A stretch of 40,942 bases of DNA from Spirogloea muscicola. Lineage: Eukaryota > Streptophyta > Zygnematophyceae > Spirogloeales > Spirogloeaceae. The notes beneath the pieces were generated by a model. That model did no database searches and had not been told where the DNA came from. It was given only the letters and a program-made list of their open reading frames with translations. Made by a program: the position numbers and the translations under genes. This document shows, one piece after another, positions 12,201 through 24,083 of this stretch. Every line of letters begins with the position of its first letter. Within the stretch, counting starts at the first letter, position 1. The stretch covers positions 329,083 to 370,024 of the forward strand of contig WELB01000002.1 of assembly GCA_009602725.1 (NCBI GenBank), written 5' to 3'.

Positions 12201-13267
12201 AGTAGGCAGAGGCAGCAGCCAGGGCACGGCAATTTAAGATAGTCGACACGTAATACTTGGGCACTGTATTTTCTGTCCACCAAAAGGAGAAGCATGTCTT
12301 CAAGTGACCACCGGAACATCAGAGACACCTATTTGTGCTTACGCACAGTTGCTTAACACAGTTGTCGACATGTTGAGTGCAAGTTACTGCTTACATTCCT
12401 GGATAAATTCCAAGTAGAAACTAATAGGGAATCTCGGCTGTTGATATGAGCTAGTGACATGTTTACCAGGTGTTGCACATCACTCTGTCCATGGGGAAAG
12501 GATTAGGCAGGGGCTTGCTAATCAAAGTCAAGGGCGTAGTATGTAGTGGTCCTAAGACACAGTAATGGATTCCCAAGGCAAAAGCTCATTAAGATCTTTA
12601 GCACGAGGATAGGGCTTATCTCCTTCTCATTTCAACACTGCTTTCAGATTTCAAGCATAGACACAATGGGTGACATGATCGCACTATTGCAAGAAGTGAC
12701 GAACAATGTCAAACCCGTGTTAGTGTGCAGCGCCGCTCAAATAGAGCCCTCTCCAATACACCACCTAGAAAAGCTTAGTAGTACGTCACATTTCATAAGT
12801 AACTTCTTGGAAAAGTTTTATTCTGATTCATGGCCGTGTCTACAGCCAGAGCTGGACCTCACATGCTCAATGCTTGTTCCAAACCCGAGACGAAGTCAAC
12901 TGCGGACCATGAGAGCCATGAAACCTGTAGAATTCACTGCATGAACTTTTCGTAAAGGTATACCAGGCAAATGAGATTGGTTAGTTTTGCATTGACATGC
13001 ATTGGTGAGAAAATGAGTAAAACAGTTATTTGCTGTCAGACTGAATTGATGCTCCCATGCAGCCTTTGCCAGTGGCTCGAGTAGCAGGCCCCACTAATCT
13101 CGAACCCCTCGAAACGGTCTTACAGTGTGCATCTACTCACATTTCACACTTTGGTTTTCCCGAGCATAACGAGTTCCAAGCATAACAGGCGTGTGAATGT
13201 CATTCTGCTACTTTTAAGGCGACATTTAGCCCTTGATATGCTTACTCATCCCCAACACAATCTACGC

Positions 13268-13291
13268 TTGCAGTCTTCTGCAAGACTGCAA
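13268..13291. other. Perfect 10-bp stem hairpin
   Basis: TTGCAGTCTT, a CTGC loop, then AAGACTGCAA. It lies about 550 bp beyond the TFB4 stop; no role is evident. Confidence 0.5.
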
Positions 13292-13843
13292 CAGAAGAAC
13301 AGAAGAACAAAATGTCATATTTTGTTCGCATAGCTGACTTCACCAACTTGCATCTTCCAAGCGTCACAGTCCTTGCGTTCCCAAACTCACAGGCATGACA
13401 GCGTCGTATATTGCCCTAAGTTGCGCAAGCCAGGACATGCACCCCGCTATTGGCATGTTCTTCATTACAATGAAATGTAAGAAAGGTGATGCAGAAAAGC
13501 ACTGCAAGACACTTGTAAGTTCTTCATATGCTGGGGACGGAAACCCGTGCAGGGTTGCTGTCATGGTGCTTTCTGATTGCTCCCTTGTGAGCCCAGCTGC
13601 CGCGATGAGCTGAACGTTGCACTGAAGAGCGAAAGAAGACATTCAGACCCACTGATTAGGATGCAATTACAACCTCACACCGTAATTGCTTGTGCCTACA
13701 ATTTCAAAAGCTAGTATGAAAGGCAGGAAAATTTTCAGCTTGAGTCTAGATTTTGCCGCCAAGACCTCTGATGTTCCCACTCACATGAAAACACAATATA
13801 CCTCTAGCAGTCTATCCAGCCACTTGACAGATGTTTCCGGCGC

Positions 13844-16800
13844 TTACCCGCACGTGCTGCAGCTCTTGCTCTGCTTGCAGAAGATGGACAGGCACACAGA
13901 ACACACGAATCCAAGGTCGATAGTCTTCTTATGGCAGAAGCATCTGCGCCAGAGTCAGCACAATTATCACATGGAGAAGTTGCCAAGCATGTCCTATGTG
14001 GGCAGGTCAATTGAGAACGACTGTCATCTTGACGTCCCTTTGAGCAAGAAAGCCTGTCGAGAGGGCCAGCTGAGGCAGAAGCTAGCGATGCGAAAGAGGA
14101 AGCATTTAAGAGTGGTAGCGTACGATGCGCGGAAGTCGACTCCTTCCTGCCGAGGGAGCTGGAGAAAGCGCCGCGAGTACAGGTCCGTTGCAAAAATCAT
14201 CTGACAAGACATAGCCACAAGTATGTGACCCCCTGCTTGCTTAGCCCTTTGTTGGCTCTGTCAACACATATGACTGACGCATGTCTTCTGCAGGATGAAG
14301 ACAGCTAGCTGCATTGACAAAAGGCATGAAGGATGTTCGCTCCAATACCAGGAGGTACTGGAGGAGAGCGTCACTTTGCGAGAGCTTGAGGTATAACCCT
14401 GCTGTGAGGTGCGCCGCCTGGTAGACGGAGCGGTGGCTTTGTCAGCTGGAGTGGGATCCAAGATGTGCAGATTACGAGCAGCTTCTCTTCAGGCATGCAT
14501 TACTGCTAAAAACAATCACTGCTAACAACAATAATGAGGAACTCGAGCATCCCTCCTGTGCAATGGGCAGATAAATCTAGCACGATTGGAGCAACTGAAG
14601 CCATGCTCGCAACTCACTTGTACAATGAGCCTGTGATGTGCGAGTTTGCAAAGTTGTGAATGTCAACACCCCCTTACCTGCTGCAAGTAGGCTGAATCAC
14701 GGCCGCCCAGCATGCATGCGTCAATGGGTACCTGGTAATCGTTTCCACAGATTCTGATGACGTACTCGATATGTCAAAAGTCAGGCAGGACAAGGACAAG
14801 CTGCCCACAAATTTCATCATGCGCAGTCAGCGGAAGGAGTTTTGTACTTTATTATGCCAAGTAAACAGATATTTTGGCAAGTTCTTAGCTGCCAAGCTGC
14901 GTCACCAACTTGTCAAGCACACCCCATGTCTCAAGCCAAAAATACAGGGTAGCCTTACGGCTGAGTTCTTGGCGGAGAAGATTGTATTCATGATTGCAAT
15001 GTACCTGCCAACAGGGTGCACAGGACAAGGACACATGGTTTGATTGTTTCTGCTCTGAACAATTACTGAACAATTTATGGCCCAGCAGATAACAGCAGCA
15101 CGCGCATGACGTGTTGCCCGAGTGATTCTATCAGCCAAGACCTCCACTCTGCCTGACAGTTGGCATCCTTGATACTGCAGCGATGTTGGAGGCAGCTGCC
15201 AACTTGATCAATGTATCAGCAGCCTATCATACGTTCCTCGAGGCAAGCGCAACAATTGGAGCTTTAGATTAGCAGTGGTACTTACTGTTGCGGCGGGTCC
15301 GGCGAGCCCTGGAGGCACAGCACCTGCACAGGCGGCGCCGCAGCCACCACCCAAGTGCGCCGTGGCCAGCCCTGAGCCAGGGCATGCTGCAGAAGGAGTG
15401 GCAGCCCCTCGCCAACGGTGCCGGCCGATGCCGCTGCGCTCTGGCGGCTCTCACCCGGGGCTGCGGGCGCGGCGGTGGCGACTGGAGGTGCTTGTGGATG
15501 TCTGCACGCCAATGGGGACTGCCAGTCAAGAAATTTATTGCCTCCTTTGCTCACAGCAGCCATGCTGCAGTCAATGTGCGATGCTCCAGAGCACACACAG
15601 GTCGAACAAGGTCGGACAGGGAATGGTCTTGCATAGCGTCAAGTCAACAGAGAGCAAGATGCTTGAGCTTGGTAAAGTAAGCCCATTAGCACATTGACGA
15701 TCATGCTAATTGATGCCAGAGTCTGTGAGGGCAAAAATACACTAGCAAAGGAAGACAAAAGGTAGGCTCTCTGCAAGCAGTGAGTAGGAAGTACAGGTGA
15801 GCGCCATGGACAGTGTGCCCGAGAGGAGGGAGACATCGCTGGCCTCCGGGGCGGCCTGCCGCTGGCCGTCAGCGGCGAATGCGGCGAGCGCGTCCACGAT
15901 CGCCTGCGAGGGCGGCACCGCTCCGCCACCAGCTGGTGACACGGGCTCTGGGCCGGGGGCTGCTCTCGCTTCCTGTGCAACAGCGGCCGATGTCGGCGCA
16001 GGCGTCTCGTAGAGCACCCGGCTGCACACGTGCAGGACGCAGCTCTGTATCATGAATTCAATTATTGCGTTTATGTAAGTGGTGCCGGCCGCTTGATAAG
16101 TGCGGACTACCACGCTGCATTCTGAACCCACATTGAAGTCACAGCTAAATTTAGAGTCTAAGTTGGAGGACTGAACGGCAGGCCACTACGTGAGGCGTTA
16201 TGTCCAAGGCTCTGCAATCGCCAGCATAAGCCTGGCACAGGACCTCTAGGTGGGCTCTATATGTTGGGGTGCTTGTTTTGGTCCTGCAAACCAATGCCTA
16301 AGCTACGAACCAAGGCTTAGATGAATGCAAGGCCATGAATACCAGGCCATGGAGCTAATGACAGGGCTGTCATGGCAGGCCGCCACAGCTCGCGGCCCAG
16401 GCTTTAGGCCAATGCGGCTGCAAAACTGTCTATTAGCAGCGAAATCGAGAGAGAGCAGCGGACCAGTTTGGACCCAAAACCCAAAACCATTAACTCTATA
16501 CGTAAACCTGGTGGCCGGGCCTGGATCCAAGTGCTGAGATTTTCACCAGCAGCCGGCGCCGGCGGCGATGACCACGAGGCGGTTGCCGTGGTGCAGCAGG
16601 AGGTAGGCGTTGACGAACGCCAGCAGCTGCGCAGGCCGGAAGAATTCAAGATGCAAGAGATTCAGCGCGCCTGGACGCCATCCAAACCATCAGTCCTGAT
16701 CCCCAACAGCCCGATGCTAACCAACAAAAGTTAGGCCTAAATCATAACACTAACCCCTAACATAATCAACACATAATCTAGACCCAAACCCTAACACTTA

Positions 16801-16882
16801 ACCTAACCCCTGAATCCTGGAACCTAACCTTGATGTACAAAACCCTGAGCCTAAATCCTGTGCCAGCACCGGCGACGCTGCG

Positions 16883-16922
<40 letters not shown>

Positions 16923-17110
16923 TACATCCTAAACCCTAACCCTAACCCTAAGCCCTAAGCCCTTGAGGGCGGCCATGGGGCGACCTGCTCGACGAAGGCG
17001 GGGAAGCGCAGCGGCGCCGCGGCGGCCTCCTGGGCGCGCCAGAAGGCGGCGTGGACGTCGAGCAGCAGCAGCAGGAGGCTGGCGTCGTCGGCGGCGGGCG
17101 CCGCCGCCAT
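13844..17110 (-). CDS. TFB4: TFIIH subunit TFB4 / p34 (GTF2H3 homologue), 9 exons
   Basis: A core subunit of TFIIH, acting in Pol II initiation and nucleotide excision repair. It has a von Willebrand A-like fold and a C-terminal zinc finger that pairs with p44. Exons: 17110-16985, 16626-16547, 16021-15795, about 15541-15286, 15004-14959, 14731-14678, 14417-14349, 14200-14124, 13943-13844; total 344 residues against about 300 in animals. Diagnostic pieces are [98 protein letters not shown] and then [17 protein letters not shown] with CxxC partners to the end. The extra length is a proline/alanine-rich insert in exons 3-4. The exon 3/4 acceptor is the weakest junction. The TAA stop overlaps a good GTAAGC donor, so a further short exon cannot be excluded. 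Confidence 0.93.
16736..16960 (-). repeat. Telomere-like CCCTAAA tract in TFB4 intron 1
   Basis: Many CCCTAAC, CTAACCC, ACCCTAA and AACCCTAACCCTAACCCTAA units occur on the plus strand, interrupted by a (GGC)n run at 16884-16921. On the gene's own strand it reads TTAGGG. It fills most of the intron between exons 1 and 2. Confidence 0.75.
16884..16921 (+). repeat. (GGC)n microsatellite
   Basis: An uninterrupted run of about twelve GGC units inside the telomere-like tract of TFB4 intron 1. Confidence 0.9.
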
Positions 17111-17267
17111 GTGCCGCCGCCACTGCCGCCGCCTTCGTGCAGCCGGGCTGGCAGCAGCGGCAGCAGTGTGGTCACAGTCGATGGCGGCTTCAGTGACAGA
17201 AAGTGGATTTTCCAAACGAAGGAAAGATCAACAAATTATCATTATTGATAAGTTTATTATTGTTATA

Positions 17268-17454
17268 CAGTCAACCCTGTCTAAGGTCATACGGTCGGTT
17301 GGGGAGGTTTGCATGACCATAAACAGGATATAACGATATGGAGACCGACATTTACAAGGTCGACCAGCTAAAAGCCATGCGTCGGTTTGCCGGAATTTGA
17401 TAACGTTATACAGGATATAAGCTAATGGAGGATAACCTTAGACAGGGTTGACTG
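17268..17454. mobile_element. 187-bp MITE, mariner/pogo-like, TA target duplication
   Basis: The element begins CAGTCAACCCTGTCTAAGGT and ends with the exact reverse complement of those 20 bases. TA stands immediately outside both ends (17266-17267 and 17455-17456). The interior has no ORF and shows subterminal similarity (ACAGGATATAACGATATGGAG and ACAGGATATAAGCTAATGGAG). TA duplication and CAG-starting TIRs are typical of Tc1/mariner/pogo elements; non-autonomous status is inferred from size. Confidence 0.88.
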
Positions 17455-17460
17455 TACAAG

Positions 17461-17505
17461 GCAATGGTTGTAAGAGGCAAGCCCAAAGGAAAGCACAAGG
17501 TCTGA
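17461..17505 (+). repeat. Diverged hairpin-repeat copy
   Basis: GTTGTAAGAGGCAAGCCCAA followed by AGGAAAGCACAAGGTCTGAAG keeps the spacing of the family, but the hairpin has decayed. Confidence 0.4.
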
Positions 17506-18282
17506 AGCTGGTCTACATGGCTTCTCAAGCTGGTCTACATCCTCGGTCACACAATTCCTAATAGTTCCCCATCATGCATCTTGTGCTTTCCATGTCTACA
17601 AAACGAGTGTGTACCAACTGGCAAGTGGGATTCACCAGTTGAGCAAATAAACAGTTGACCGAAAATCGCCATATAGCCTTTGCCACAAGTGGGCGTAGAA
17701 CCGATTACATTCAGAGGTTGCACATATTGAGTTTGCGAGCTGATTTGACTGTTCTGATGTCACCGATTTCAGTCATTTTGGGTTTTCACAGTCACCCCCT
17801 CCTTTCGGATGAGCTTCTTTCTCATGCATGGTGAGAGGCTTAGGCGCCCAAGGGCAGTGCCCAACGAGAATCTCCAACATCGAGATGTCCGTAGCGTCGA
17901 AGTTTTTTAAGAGAAGGGATCAAGTTATCGGCTGTATCAATTGATTGTCCTCCCTGATCTCTAAGGTCATTATCTAAATTCAGGGAACCATTGCCATGAT
18001 CTTTGGCATGAGTAAGACGAGTAGGGAGCTGATACAGCTGAGCGCACGTCTGCCTGGCATGCGCTCAGGAGCCACATTGTGCCGGACATAGTATGATGCG
18101 CTCAGGAAACTTAAAGATGTAGGGAGGGGCTCCATGTGACTAAACATAAGTATCAAGCCCTGTTCCGCATTTGCAGCATCTATTGCAGGCACTTCGAGTA
18201 ATAAAAAGAAGAGCTTAGCAGTCTGTAGAAACCACATATTGCCCAGCCCCAAATCACAAAGTATCTCAGCATGCCCTGGGAA

Positions 18283-21200
18283 TCATCCCACAGTGGGTGC
18301 ACCAGTTGTGGTTCCGGGCATGGCGTATGCTCCAGTGGGAGCATCGTAGCCAGCAGCAGCAGCCTCCCTGTGAAGAAAGCCACATGCTGGTCATCAGCTT
18401 CTGCTGTAGTATGGCAGACAGTCGACTGGCAAGTAGATCAAGGCAATTAAGAAACAAGTGAGTGACAACTGCCCATTAGCTGAGTGTATTGGAGGTGTAG
18501 TCAGGGAGGGGAGTCAACTCACTTCATCTCGTAGTCACGCTTCTCCGCAGCCTTGGGGCCGTAGAAGCGGTAATACGAGTTATGGACGCCAAAGAGGATG
18601 TAGATGACCGCGCCGATGCCCATGGCCACAAACAACCGGATGTAGTCCGACTTGTGCGCTCCGAAGCCGCCAATGAGCATGACATTGGCGAAGATGGAGC
18701 ACGACGGAATCCACGGCATGCAGAAGGCCGGCACGTGGAACTTGGCGGGCACGTAGTTGATGGGCATTGTGAGCCACAGGAGCACCGTCCAAAAGGCCCA
18801 AGAGCCGATGCAGATGTACAGCCACACTGTACCGCCCGACAGATTCCAGTAGATGGTGAAGCCCACAATGGACATGGTGATCATGAAGATGTAGAAGAGG
18901 ACGATGATGCGCCTGATGGTGACGCTGAACCTCCCGAAGACATCAGGTCGGAACTTGATTGCAAGGTGGCGGTCCATGTGCTTCTCCGGCGGCTCAAACT
19001 CGGGCGCATAACGGCGGTAGATATGGGCGACCGCCACAAACCAGTACATGGTGAGGGTGCCGATGCTGGCCACAGCAGAAGGAAACTATGTGGCATCAAA
19101 CGATTTGGTCATGAGGGAACAGCCACTGTCATCCCTCACACTGACGCACTCTGGGATTCAATGCATCTGACGTCCTAACAGCAATTGTCTTTTAAACATT
19201 CAGAATTGATCTCACTGCTCTTTCCACGACAGGAGAGCTTCTGCTGTGTGCTCTTGTAAAAGTCAAGCAACACCGGCCTGCTACATACATCTGCAGCCTT
19301 GGACTGCCCCGTGACAGCGTGCATGAGTCCGCTGGTGGAAGTAGAGCTTGAAGGGATTTCCTGATGCTTTTACGTGATCTGCATGACTCAAGAGGGATGC
19401 TCTGCTCTGTAGGGTCTACAACTGGAATCTATCCTCACCTGGTCATGTTTGCGAGGGTGTTGAAGGCTGTGAAAAAGGAGATGACGCCTGATTAAATCAG
19501 GACACGTCCAGAACGCTCAGTACCATTCTTAGGGAGACCCACTTCATTTACTATCTTGTTTGCTGGTAAGTGCACAGGATCTATTGTCTGTCAATTTAAG
19601 AACCTGAAATTCCAGTGCTTTGCTGGCAAATCTAGAGATGAAAGAGCATGATGGTGATGAAAGGAGCTGCAAAGCTAAGAGACGCATGCTGCCCTTTCAA
19701 TTTGATGACAAGAAGGGCATCCATTGAATAGAAGAGATAGTAATAGTGACATGGATAGAGTGGAGCAATCATAGCTAGCAGCCAAGGCCATGCTAGATGG
19801 TGGAAGTCGCGTACCGCAGATGGCGCCAGCGAGTATGATGGAGTAGACAGGCGTGTGGGACCAGCTGTTCACTCTGCCGAAGAACTTCGGGAAGAGGGCC
19901 TCGCGGCCAAACACCTGGAATACGCGGGAGAGCCCGTAAAGGCCGACGCCCGAGGACGTGAAGATGCCGATGCAGGCGCCGGCCGCAACGATGTACTTGG
20001 CCCACTCCAAGCCTCGGACCGTGAAGGCGTACGCGAAGCCAGACAGCGCCACGTCCGAGGGTTGCGCGGACAGGACGGCGAAAGGGATGAGCATCACGAG
20101 GCTGGAAGCCATGAGCACGTAGATGATGGTGACGAAGATGACGGCGCTCAGCATGCCCAGCGGCACGCTCCAGTCATTCTTGGCCTGCAGGAGGAGGAAG
20201 TTAATGTAAGGAGTAGGAAGTGGCTGGAAGACAATCTCATTAGGGCTATAACAGTAGAGTGAACTACTATATTCATTAAGTTCTTTCTATTAACTAGGAC
20301 AAGATGAGAGTCTGCGAGCTGGCCACTACGACAAGGCACTAAGTTGTGCCACTCACTTGCATCACAAGCTAGTCCCAAGCTGAGTCCAGTGCAACATATG
20401 TAAGTAGTTACCTCTTCACTTGCTAATCTGTACACAACTGATGAAGCATAGCTGACTTACGTTGTGGACACGGTGATCTGTCTGCAGATGAGGTATGCAT
20501 TGAGAAGCAACTCACCTCCTCCGCACCAAGTGCGACGACATCGTAGCCGACAAACACAAAGAATATATTGGACGCGCCCGTGACAATCGTGCGTGCCCCA
20601 GAAGGCGGCCCAAGGCTCTTGGGAAAGAACGGCGTCCAGTTGGCAGTATCCGCCTTGGTGAACGCTGCCGTGAATGTGAATACCACAAGACCCACGTGTG
20701 CAAACTGCAGTACTGATAGATCGCCATTGAAGGGCAGAGGCAAACAAGACAAGCTGTGTGAGTACCTTATGGCTTATGAAAACTGCAGTGGCTGCTTTGT
20801 GCAACGTATGTCACCAGATTGTATCAAATTCCAAATTTCAGGCAGGCAGCAAGGCATCGTCAAGCTGCACTTTGCAGCATAGGCACACGCCGTCAAGCCT
20901 GTGCTTAACTTTCACCATTTCTTTTGCATGAGGAACTCACCCATGTTGCTCTCGTCAGCGGCCTTGTTGGAGATGCACAGTGCAGTAGTTAGAAAGATGA
21001 TGATGAGCAGCGCAAGCCAGTCGACCGGGTCATGCTGGAAGCTGACGGGCCGCTGGAAAATATGGTCGTCGTTCTGGTTTATGAGCTGCGAGAAGTACAC
21101 GCTGAAATTACGTGTCACCTGCACCAGTCCACCTCGAATCAGTGGGTAAGTGCGAATGCTGAAGGCCGCAGTCATCCTGAGTGACTCAATGACTTGCTCT

Positions 21201-22005
21201 AATGAGGTAACTGAGGGCTGCCCAGGTCTGCTAATTGGTGACTTATTGCTTAAGAGGCGCTTGGTAGGCCTGGCAGACACAGACTACAGACAAATTCAGT
21301 CAGGTTCGGTCAGCATCATGCAATTAAATCCGTGATCAACTGAACCAGGACTCAGCGTGTCACAACAGTGGCCCAGCTTAGAGTTGACGGCTCGCACCGC
21401 AGCATTCCCGAAGACGTAGTCGATGACCAGGTTGGTGGCGCAAAGCCTGCAGCTCAAAGAGAAGGTCGCGTGCGACGTGGCCATGGCGTGTCAGCACTGA
21501 GCTGTGTTCTTGATGTGCATGGCATAAGGGAAGGCGGCAAGAGGAGCATGGCAAGGCGAGTAGCGTACACGGCAGGAAATTCGCCAAAAGTGTTGAGGGT
21601 GTAGACGAAACCGCCGCCGACGACGGGGTACTCGACCGCAAATTCGGAGTAGATGAAGGCCGAGAAGGCCGCCGCCGCCGACGCGACCAGCAGCGACAGG
21701 ACCACCGCCGGCCTGCGCAGCAAAAAGGCAATGGGCACGGACGAGTCACAGGGTGAGCAGCATGCAATCCATAGGAAAGTGGCTAAATGTCTTGCATGTG
21801 GGCAATAAGCTACTCAGGACATGGAGCAGACTGAGGGAAGGAGGGAGGCTGACCCGGTGATGGAGCTGTAGATGTAGGGCATGAAGGAGAAGATGCCGGT
21901 GGCGATGATGTTGCCGACCGCCATGCAGGCGAACGAGAACCAGCCAAGGTTCTTGTTCAGGGCGTTCCCGGACACCGCCTTGTTGTGCGCAATCTGCGCA
22001 GCCAT
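18283..22005 (-). CDS. Cationic amino-acid transporter (APC superfamily, CAT-like), 9 exons
   Basis: Probable membrane permease for cationic or other amino acids. Exons: 22005-21854, 21712-21569, 21446-21389, 21118-20941, 20712-20516, 20184-19815, 19487-19439, 19065-18523, 18367-18283. Every phase matches and the sum is 592 codons including stop (591 residues), close to the usual CAT length. The N-terminus (NLGWFSFACMAVGNIIATGIF) carries the first APC helix. FSAFIYSEFAVEYPVVGGGFV, NIFFVFVGYDVVALGAEE and SRVFQVFGREALFPKFFGRV are conserved CAT segments. SIGTLTMYWFVAVAHIYRRY precedes the C-terminal helices. The short last exon gives a hydrophilic tail rich in Ala, Gly, Pro and Thr. Exon 8 could instead read into an in-frame TGA at 18521-18519, but GTGAGT there and the good phase of exon 9 favour splicing. 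Substrate specificity cannot be read from sequence alone. Confidence 0.93.
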
Positions 22006-22344
22006 CGGGGCGCGAGCTTCAGGGACGACACTGCAACTTTCTCCATGACTCTCTGTCTCTACGATCTCCTATGATCCTCTATAGCCTCTATAGCTACTCT
22101 GTAACTCTGTAACTTCTCTACAACTCGGTAACTTTCTCAATGACTCTCTTCAGTTCTCTATAGGCTACTTCGTGAAATTATTCTCAAAGACTTGTCGCAG
22201 CTTCTTCTAATAGCTATCTAGCTCTCAAACTCTCTATAAGTCCCTGCAATTTCTGCAACTTCTCTACAACTCTGTAACTTGCTCTACAACTCTCCACACT
22301 CTCTATCAGCTGCTTCGTGAAGCTATTCTCAATGACATTACAAA
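22006..22344. promoter_or_regulatory. Shared upstream region of divergent transporter and POP1
   Basis: Only about 340 bp separates the transporter ATG (22005, minus) from the first recognisable POP1 sequence (plus). It is rich in CTCT/ACAACTC words and holds a direct repeat (22110-22192 and 22257-22336). No TATA box or other defined site stands out. POP1 may have an earlier exon here. Confidence 0.4.
22110..22336 (+). repeat. Two diverged direct repeats about 147 bp apart
   Basis: Both copies start AACTTCTCTACAACTC and end CTTCGTGAA..TATTCTCAA.GAC. The middle differs by small indels. Confidence 0.65.
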
Positions 22345-24049
22345 GTGGCTTTAGGTGCAAGCGCTTGCAGTGACGGCGACTCGGCAGGGGCGGCGGCGGC
22401 GGACCTGGTCCTCGACGATGCGCCGCCGGAAGGCGAGCGCGGCGAAGCGCTTGGGCAGCGCCGCGACCTTGAGAAACTCCGTCGGCGGCGCCCCCAGCAC
22501 GGCGTCCTCCCACACGCCCATGGCGGCGGCGGCGGCGGCAACGGCGGTGGCGGCGGCGGCAAGCCGGCGCGGCTGGAGACGCACGTCTGGCACGCCAAGC
22601 GCTTCGCCATGGCGTCCCTGTGGGGCCACCGCCTGGCTGCCGGCGTCTCCGGCAGGTGGGCACGCCATGACCGCGGTCCTGGCGCACAAGTCCCGACTTT
22701 GTGGTCCAGGGTTCAAATCTTGGGCTTGGCGTTCAAAGCCCGACTTGGATTTTGAGCACGGCCAGTCATGGTGGAACTGGCCCTTCGCAGCTACCACCGC
22801 TCGCGTCCGGTTCTCGGCCTAGTTCTCGCTTGTCTAGACGTTGATTTGAACCGCTGACATAAGGATTGTCAATCCTTGTGTCTAACCAACTGAGCGATCC
22901 AAACCCAAATCTCATATGACTATGCAGACACTGTCAGTCATTTGCTCTAACCAACTGAGCTATCTAAATACAATCTCATATGACTGTTCAATAACTGCTG
23001 GTGGGGGCAGGGGCCGGGGATCTCGCGCGCTACTAAGGCAGGCCCGCAGCGCGGCGCTGGTGCACGACGCCTCCTACTACGCGGCGCTGCAGCTCGACGG
23101 GTCTCAGGTGCCGGCTGGCCCCTCCGGCAGCAGCAGTGGCCGAAGACGGTGGTGGTTTTTGCTGGGTTAGTGACGGCCTGCGGTGTTGAGCTCGGAATCC
23201 AGGCGGCCGTGCTGGCAGCACTGGCGGCGGTCGTCGCGGAGCCCCAGGCGCTGGCAGCCGCTGCGGCGGAGGCCGGCGGGGCGTTCCTGCGAGGTGCGCG
23301 GGAGCTGCCGGTCATGGTGAGCCGGCGACCAGCCGTCGAGGGCCGGGGGTCGGAGGCGGCGGCGCTGACGCTGCCAGCCGGTCCTCATGCGCCACTCTGG
23401 CGGCGATGTCTGCATTGCTGGGCAGCTGCACCGCTGGCGCGAGGCGCCGTGCGGCGCGCTCGGCCCGGCAACAGTGACGTGGCGGCCACCCAACGCCTCG
23501 GTCACGGCACCTAGCACCGGCGGCGGCGATCGAGCGGTTGCGGCAGCATGGGTCTGGGTGCACGCGGCGGCACATGACGACGCGTTGGCAGCCCTTCGGG
23601 CATCCTGCGTGGAGCCGGTGCGTGGCCAATTTGGCCAGAATGAGCTCAGACTACTTAAGTACATGGATGTTGCAAGGTATTACCCCTAAGTACATCTCCA
23701 TTAAGCTTTCCATATTAAGCTTTTCCTAGGCCTGTGTATTGGTCTGTGGTGCAGGGTGGCTCTGCCGGCGGCGTTGAGTGCCGGTCGCGGGCGCGCGAGC
23801 TGCTGCGGCTGGAGGTCACGGGTGGTGGCGCCGAAGCTGCTCTTTGCCGGGCTCTGCACCCGGCTGCTGCTGCGTCATCGACCGAGCCGGACGTCTGGTC
23901 AGCGGCGGCGTCGGCGCCGCCAGGTGCCATGCTCGGTGTGGAGGTAGACGACCCTCGGGACCGCACCGAGACTCGCACGCTGTCCCAGCCGGCCGTCGGC
24001 GCTGTCAGAAGCGGCGGGATTCGTGCGACGGTCGACCCTGGAGACGGCA

Positions 24050-24083
<34 letters not shown>

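Larger units (their letters stand above)
11498..13843. other. Intergenic region between DUF1772 and TFB4
   Basis: No conserved exon was found on either strand. It holds the 5' flank of the DUF1772 gene, a hairpin-repeat copy at 12055-12200, a perfect 10-bp stem hairpin at 13268-13291 and the TFB4 3' flank. TTACA at 13668-13672 reads TGTAA on the minus strand, about 175 bp past the TFB4 stop; this is a possible algal poly(A) signal. Confidence 0.5.
17111..18282. other. Intergenic region upstream of TFB4
   Basis: It holds the TFB4 5' flank, a MITE, a weak hairpin-repeat copy at 17461-17505 and the 3' flank of the transporter. No coding sequence was recognised. Confidence 0.55.

Noticed and set aside
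12546-12944. 132-codon plus-strand ORF between DUF1772 and TFB4
   Set aside because: No family resemblance and no codon-composition contrast; probably chance.
13686-14204. 172-codon plus-strand ORF
   Set aside because: It overlaps TFB4 exons 8-9 on the minus strand, which carry the conserved zinc finger; the plus ORF has no recognisable motif.
18582-19178. 198-codon plus-strand ORF
   Set aside because: Shadow of transporter exon 8, which reads as conserved membrane sequence on the minus strand.
22831-22904. Functional tRNA-Val(GAC) on the minus strand
   Set aside because: Acceptor-like stem and anticodon-like loop are present, but the T-stem and half of the D-stem do not pair.
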